Assembly: GCF_030867095.1 (NCBI RefSeq)
Contig: NC_081831.1
Coordinates: 46,065,319 to 46,129,318, forward strand
Length of the DNA stretch: 64,000 nucleotides
Source of the DNA: Alligator mississippiensis
Lineage: Eukaryota > Chordata > Crocodylia > Alligatoridae
Reading direction: 5' to 3'
Positions 57,781-64,000 of the stretch are shown piece by piece. Position numbers and translations under genes: made by a program. Under the pieces are notes generated by a model, which did no database searches, had not been told where the DNA came from, and worked only from the letters and a program-made list of their open reading frames with translations. Every line of letters begins with the position of its first letter. Position 1 is the stretch's first letter.

Positions 57781-58149
57781 AGATGGAAATCTTTAGTTAA
57801 AACTAATACATTTCAGTCTTTTACCATAAAGTAAATTTACCTTGCAAAATGCAGTATCCAGGAAGCATGGCATTTCTAGAAAGAGTTGGGTAGTTAGGAT
57901 AGCTCTTATATAGGTCATCAGGCTCCTCTGCATAGCAATATGAATATATGTATTTTATCATTGCAAAAAAAAAAATGCTTATGCAAAGTGCTGGTAACTA
58001 ACAAAGCATTATTTTTAACACACAGCTAATCTTTAGAACTCTTACATGGTACCAAGAGTGGCAGGTACAGCATGTTGCAAAAACTATGAAGAATGGTAAC
58101 ATAAAATAGCTGCCACCTTTTATGAGACACAGTGCCCATTCTACAGATT

Positions 58150-58600
58150 GTCAAGCATAAAAGGAAATGCCTGGAACAGGTTAAAACAATTATTTGATCT
58201 GCATATTAGGAGACAATTTATAGGAAGAGCAAAAGAATTATATGCTTTTATTTGAAACACTGTATATACAAATAATGCTTTCTACACAGCATGGGACCAA
58301 GAAACACATGTTAAAGAAAGAATGAAAATGCCTGAGAATCACAATGCTCCTAGAAAAAAAAAAATCACTTGAGAGGTATATCTTCAGGATGAAAACGCAG
58401 GAGGAACAGTAGAGGAGTTTGTCATAGACCTGAAACTAAGAAGTCAGTGCTGTGAATCTGAAACCAAGATTCTCATAACAGATGACATCGTCCTGGGATG
58501 TAGCAATAAAAAAAAATCTGTGAATGATTACTAAGAGACAGCTCTCACTCTGTACCTGCCAGTACCATCCAGTCACTGAGGCATGCAGCTATTTTGAGAT
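58150..58600 (+). mobile_element. Gypsy-like (Ty3) gag fossil
   Basis: In the plus frames, WKRWKQLFDLHIRRQF occurs near 58.18 kb and GGTVEEFVIDLKLRSQCCE then DDIVLGCSN near 58.40-58.50 kb. These fit the conserved W..FK..F.IY and GE...EFV.DL.....CE....LIRD.IV.G pattern of Ty3/Gypsy capsid proteins. It is an old, broken fragment without recognisable protease, polymerase or LTRs nearby. A decayed host gene derived from such a gag is the alternative. Confidence 0.5.
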
Positions 58601-58616
58601 GCTGTGTCACCCTTGT

Positions 58617-58707
58617 GATGAGCTACGGTGATGAAGCTTGTTGCTACAGTGTCATAGCCTTGGTGTTATGGTTTATGCCTGCTGATGCTACATCACCGTA
58701 GTTCATT
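58617..58707. repeat. Short hairpin
   Basis: GATGAGCTACGGTGATG (58617-58633) pairs with CATCACCGTAGTTCATT (58691-58707), one G-T pair and one end mismatch, around a 57-nt loop. Function unknown. Confidence 0.6.
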
Positions 58708-58740
58708 GACTTTCAAGGTCAGAAAGTTCTGCTACAACTA

Positions 58741-61740
58741 ACTCTTCACCTTTTACTGTAAACTGTATTAGTCTATTTTATTCACTGTAAACTGTAAAAC
58801 AATATGAATACTTCAATTTTCATACTGGATAATCAGTTCAGTACCTTAATCAAAATGTAGAGAAGGGATAGTTGTAAGACATAAGTTACCATTAAGTATA
58901 ATTATTTTTAGGTCCTTTCCTTATATTTCATTGGAGAAAAAAAATAATACTTTAGACCCTAAAATGTTTACTGCACTGAATATATGAGATGTATGTGGCA
59001 GATCTCAGATGACAAGTGAGAAGGAACTATGCAGTGGCCTAATTGGAAGATAGTTAAATTCAATTATTTCATGAGGGCAATTAGTAGAACCAGCCAAGAA
59101 AACAGCTGAGCATGTAGTGACACCCAGCTGGAAAAATGTCTTCCAGAGCTAAATTTTTTTTGTAAGTTAGATACCTTGTGTAAAAATGGGTAATGGATAT
59201 ATGGATGGGAAGGAAGATGTGAAAACAAAGTCCATATTAATATAGGAGACCAACTTCTTTCCATATTGCCATGTGATGTATTTAGCCTTAATATTACTGT
59301 TTCCAGTCTGTATCCAGTTGAAAAGGACAACAACTAAGAGTTTGTAATAAAGACGATCATTGCGGTGGAACTAGGAAATGAGTCCTACCAATTTCTCTTA
59401 TTGGCACTAACAAGGTCAGGGTGGGACAGATTTATGTGGTAGTAAATTAAGAGAGTTGAAGAATAGGTTGGCACTCAATTCCCCAAGAAGCATATAATCA
59501 GTCCCCAAAGGAAAAGGTAACTTCAGCATAAAGAATTGTAATTGCACATTGATAAAAAACAAATATTAAGTTCATAGTAATTAGCTAAACAGACTTAAAC
59601 TAGACATTGACAACCACTACATACATACAGTCTGCTTAACATGGACTGAAATGTCTGATTCTGTACATTGGATACATATAAGTTGCAAAATGCATCTTTC
59701 CATTGAGCATTTCTAATATAAAAAAATAAATCCCTTTACCAACCTCATTCTATACACTTTCTCATGCTGCTTGTTTGGCTCACATAGTGGAATACAAAAA
59801 TAGCATTCTATGGTCCTCAACAAGACAACTATTTCTTTCCTTTCTAAGAAAATAAGAACTTTGTCTGCTACTTAGTTCCAGTGAGTCGACTGAAAGTTAA
59901 AATTTGTTAGTTCTTTAGAAAAGCATCAGAATATAAAGAACAGAAACCAGTCATGAGACTGAAAACTGACATAATTTTTCCTAATAAAACATAGTCTGAA
60001 GAAGCATTCTTAAACCAAGATAATCATGTTAGCCCAAATATAAAGTTCCAAATGATGGCTTTCATCACTGATTACAGTTCTGCCTTATAAAATGTATTTG
60101 TTATTGGTAACTACTAGTGAGAAAATTTTGGGAAATGGTATTTGTTTCTGTCCACTTACTCACATTTCTCACCACCCCCCGCCTTTTTTCTTCTGGAAGA
60201 CGAGTGAATTAATAATTTCTGCAATAATTTTCCATATAGAAAAGAGAAAGAAACAGCAATTGCAGGTGGAGAAATGTGTTTCTGCTAAGTTGAATACAGG
60301 AAAATGAACATATGCACTTGCAAGGGTAGATGAAAGTGGATATTAAGTTTTTTGCAGTGATGACTTACATATCAAGTATGGAGGTCATCTGTAATTACTT
60401 AGCTGTCAAAATAATAGATAGCACAGGAAATATGGATTGAGATTACTAACCTGTTTAGACCAAGTTCATGGAAGATTAGCAACACTCCATAGTAGACTTA
60501 AATTAGTATTTGATATGAGTTCTTGGGAGGCATACCTCAGTGATAGATGTTCATAGATAGCTCTGATAACTTTGTATTTCATGATTCTTTGTTGATCCAA
60601 GGCTAAAACAAAAATGAAGGCAACCCTGTGATTGCTCAGATGTATTACAACCTGCAAAGAACTGTTTGTGGTCTGCTCCACAATCTGGAACCTCTGTACC
60701 AGTTTTTCTGAATGTGACTATCTACAAACATGTAAATTTATCCCTGCTAAAGCAGCGGGCCAGAAACTCTCTCAGTTATTATTACTAGAATCCCAGTTAA
60801 CTAGAGCTCTATGCATGGGTCAAATGCACAGTATATGACCCTTTATTTTTGTCTGTATAGAAGTGGTCTAACTTGGCTCCCTTGAAAATGGAAATACATA
60901 CTTCTTGCTATGATTTTTGCACTGTCAAACAGGTTGTAACCTGTTTAAGTTTTTAAGCCATTCTTGATACTATTTTCCATCTTTGAAAAAATAATTTCTT
61001 AATGTATTACTGTGTTTTTAAAAATACATGTTTTTCATGAAAAAGATCATTTTGAAATCTTGCTTTTATCTTTTCTTTTTGTTTTGGTTTTTTCTTCTGT
61101 TCCCACTTGGACATTGCTTTTATTTCCTCAGACCATTTTCACTTTCCTTTCCATTTTTCCTCTTGTTGCTACAAGCAGAAAAAGTGGCAAAAAGGAAAAG
61201 AAACTGTCTTTGGAAGTCACTAATGTTGTTGCATTCAGTGGTAAGAATGGGAAAGACAAGACGAGGTTGGAAAACTTTTGAAAATATTCCATGAACATTT
61301 TAAATCAAAATTTTAAATTTTAAACCAAACTTGACTTTCTTTTTTAATTACTTGAAAATTGATGTACTTACAAAATGGCTTCCTGTTTCTCAACCTTCTT
61401 TAGAAGATAGGCACAATGCAACAGAAAATTAAGAATATCACTAACACTATTAAAATAGCATAAAATAGAGCTTCAAACTTTTGCTAGTTAGGAAGAACAT
61501 TTCCTAGAAGGTATGGTTAATAATTTTGTGTATTCTATGCAATATCCTTCTTTTCCTCCACCCACAAAAAGTAAATTTAATAAGAATCAATATTTTGTGG
61601 GAAATTATTCCTATGACTGCTGTGGACTCCGCTAATTTTTAATTCATGCTCGTGAAAGTGAGAGAAAAGTTATGTTTTCTCTAACAAATGAGTTAATTTT
61701 TTTCCTAAAAAAAAAGGACATAGAAACTGCTCTAGTGTAC
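58741..61740. other. AT-rich unique DNA, no gene recognised
   Basis: The open frames near 61.0-61.3 kb are hydrophobic low-complexity translations of T-rich DNA without a family match. No RNA gene or repeat was recognised. Confidence 0.5.
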
Positions 61741-63264
61741 TGTAACAGGGGGCAAACTCCAAGGCCCAGTTACAGTGCCGGCCTGCCCACCTGTCTTTGG
61801 GCAAACCATCCACCTTACCTTACTCATGCCTTGTTGTTAAATAATTAGGATGTTAATTAGGCAGGAGGCTGCCCTTTGTGTGTCCTGATGTCAAAGGGCA
61901 GTATACACATGACTCTAACCTCCCCTTATTATGTCATGTGCCTTGCAAATGACATCTGTGAGTTGTGCTATGCTTTGACTTAAGGCTGGGCCCAACTCAG
62001 CACATTGTTAGGCCTCTGTCATACTGCCCTGTTCTGGGCCTTACACATACAGCCCTACTCTCACTGGGGCCTCTATTACTCTGCCTACTCTCACCAGATC
62101 TCTCACACCCTTGCCCTTTTACTGAGCCTCATTCACCCCACCCTGCTTCCTTGAGTGACCACATGGGCATCAGGCTTGTCCCTTCATTCTTTGGCCAGTC
62201 CTGGTGCAGTCTTTTGGGCTTCTCCCACAACCCTTATCTGTATGGTGACTGTGCAATTAGCCAAACACTGGGCCAACTCCACCCCTGGCCCCTCATTGGG
62301 TAACACAGGCCACTGGTTCTCTAATTGGGGCCAATGACACACCCTGCCACTCATGACCCCCTCTATGGCACCTCATTCAGCCCCAGCCAACTTGCAGCCT
62401 CAGGCATTGAAACACTTACCTGGGCCTCACTGCTCCTTTTTTCTGGGGCCTCTACATGCTAACCCCATTCTTCTGGGGCTCCAGGGTCTTCCACTCCTAC
62501 GGGTTCAGGTTCCACCCCCATGGGTGTGCCTGGCCCCACTATTCCTATTGGGCTCAGGTGCCTCTGGTTGGGTGTGCCTGGTCCCACTACTTTCTGGGGT
62601 CTTTCACCCCATGGGTTTAGGTGCCACTCCCACTGGTGTGCCTGGCCCCACTACTCCCCAGGGTCTTACACCCCTACGGGCTCAGGTGCCACTCTCATGG
62701 GTGTCCCTGGCCCCACTACTCATTCTGGGCCCAGGTGCCACTCTGATGGGTGTGCTTGGCTCTACTTCCCTCTGATGTTGTTAACCCACTGAATGGTGGG
62801 GGTTGAGGTTTGAAGGAGCCCCTTCTTGCCTTTCAATGGGAAGGTAATTGTCCTGGCATTTCTGAGGGACTGTCTCACCAGACGGCCCTTCACTGGCAGG
62901 GTGCAGTTTTCAGTCATACCCAGGACCAAGAGCCTCCAGCCATCCCCATTGCTTCTTCCTTTACCTCCAAGAGAGCAGCAGCACAGCTGAGTGATGTTAC
63001 TACCTCAGCTGCTGGCAGCAAACTGCTGCTCCAGCCCTGAAAGCCAGGATCTTAAAATGGATCTTAAAATGGCCATCTTATCAGGGCTGGCCTGCACTTG
63101 TCTGCTGCCTGCTCTCCACCTTAAAGTGGCAGACACCAAGGGTTCTCTGCCTTCCCTCTTAAAATGGTTCTTGGGGGAGGCTTTCCCTGCTGCTCACAAA
63201 GCAGGCTCCCTCACAGCCTGCAACAGCCCTTAAGTGGTGAGCACCCCACTGGTGCTCTGCCACA
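61741..63264 (+). mobile_element. Long solo LTR-like fossil (LTR-A reference copy)
   Basis: It starts TGTAACAGGGGGC and ends GGTGCTCTGCCACA. Both ends match the inverted copy at 1844-2704. The flanks are TGTAC and TATAC, a 5-bp duplication with one difference. The middle (62.0-62.76 kb) has repeated TGGTGTGCCTGGCCCCACTA and GGGCTCAGGTGCCAC units of about 60-65 bp, which make it longer than the other copy. No retroviral genes are attached. It is probably an old solo LTR. Confidence 0.55.
62510..62760 (+). repeat. Internal tandem units of about 60-65 bp
   Basis: GGGTGTGCCTGGCCCCACTA and variants recur near 62521, 62569, 62633, 62698 and 62746, each followed by T..GGGG or a CAGGTGCCAC phrase. 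The spacing is irregular (48-65 bp). Confidence 0.75.
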
Positions 63265-64000
63265 TATACATACAAAATTTTCTTGGGATCACACTAAACT
63301 TTAGGCCATAATTTTTTTTTTTTTTTTGTTAGGAAACCGGTTCAATGAAAACAGCCAATGGAAATCTGATTATCAAACAAAACTATAAGGACACTGATTC
63401 TAGTGTTCTGTTTTATTTTGCTTTCAAGTTCCTTGCCTTTTGGAATGTAACCTAATCTAATTAAATCACAGTTCCTCCTGAGGGATGGCAATTTCAGAGA
63501 GTGAAATAACAGCTGCCCCATACTGATGAGGAATGACAAAACATGTGTTTGAGGGGGATGTTTCTGCCTTGTCAAATGCAGCATTGAGTTGATAGCATGG
63601 AAGAATACAGGGAGCTCTTACAACTGTGTAGCTCAATTCATGCAAAGTAAGAATGTATAACTGGCAAATTGTTTTGGCTGGCTAGATTCCATGCATTTGC
63701 TATCTTAATGCTAATAAAAGAATGTAGTAAGGTGACATCTGGCTTTTATTCCCAGCTGCAGCCCTGACCTCGGGCAAATCATTGAAACCCTTTTTGCTGC
63801 AGTACTGTTTTCCCTGTAATAGGGACTGCTCTTGCCTCCCAAGTAACATGGTGCATAATTGTTTATAGGACTCTTTGTGATATCTGGATGAAAGAAACTG
63901 TGTGGGTGCAATTAATATCAGATGAGTCTAAATAGCTGTATTTGCCCTTCAACAAAGATTTTTTTTTTAGCTGGAGTCTACAATGGCATCATAATTGCTA
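63265..64000. other. AT-rich unique DNA, no gene recognised
   Basis: T runs near 63310-63328 and 63959-63968; nothing else was recognised. Confidence 0.45.

Noticed and set aside
61012-61294. Hydrophobic open frames suggesting a membrane protein
   Set aside because: Phe/Leu-rich translation of T-rich DNA in two overlapping frames; no conserved motif and no splice-bounded context.
1-64000. CRISPR array, bacterial operon or prophage
   Set aside because: No regularly spaced identical repeats with unique spacers, no ribosome-binding-site gene order; the repeat content is vertebrate.

Overview
The window reads as intergenic or intronic DNA from an amniote, most probably a crocodilian. Evidence: many CR1 LINE 3' ends of the archosaur/turtle type (tails built on short repeats such as ATTTCATAG, body motif GGGACCTC..GATCATCGAGTCCAGCC), Penelope-like elements, a Tx1-like LINE, a PIF/Harbinger element, a Helitron, hAT MITEs and long solo LTRs. 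I found no exon of a host protein gene, no tRNA or rRNA gene and no CRISPR. Every convincing coding stretch belongs to a transposable element.

Layout. 1-9.6 kb: unique AT-rich DNA with LTR and MITE islands, including a 462-bp hAT element with a perfect 8-bp target duplication (5895-6356). 9.6-19 kb: two clusters of Penelope-like fragments (9.6-11.0 and 17.1-18.6 kb), a second hAT MITE with a perfect 8-bp duplication and CCAAT boxes (12105-12510), a Tx1/L1-like LINE remnant (about 13.1-14.6 kb) and GC-rich tandem repeats. 19-27.5 kb: MITEs, a 40-bp minisatellite, a truncated mariner and AT-rich unique DNA. 27.5-50 kb: a dense nest of elements. It holds a near-perfect 69-bp-arm foldback, a CR1 split by a 2.07-kb LTR-like insertion, a Harbinger transposase (minus) facing away from a Myb/SANT gene with two apparent introns (plus), a younger CR1 lying between them with an internally inverted segment, and a Helitron carrying its 5' terminus and Rep N-terminal region. 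A widely spaced 155-bp inverted repeat follows. 50-64 kb: mostly unique AT-rich DNA with a solo LTR (55214-56335), a Gypsy-like gag fossil (about 58.15-58.6 kb) and a long solo LTR (61741-63264).

How the parts relate. The Harbinger transposase and the Myb/SANT gene are the two genes such transposons normally carry (catalysis, and DNA binding or nuclear import), here divergent and split by the later CR1. CR1 copies supply endonuclease and reverse transcriptase; the copy at 34.9-36.5 kb still has a 490-codon open frame. The Penelope-like ends share a fold resembling the hammerhead ribozymes known from that class, which is the most interesting RNA signal here. All homology calls were made by eye from remembered family motifs; no database search was run.
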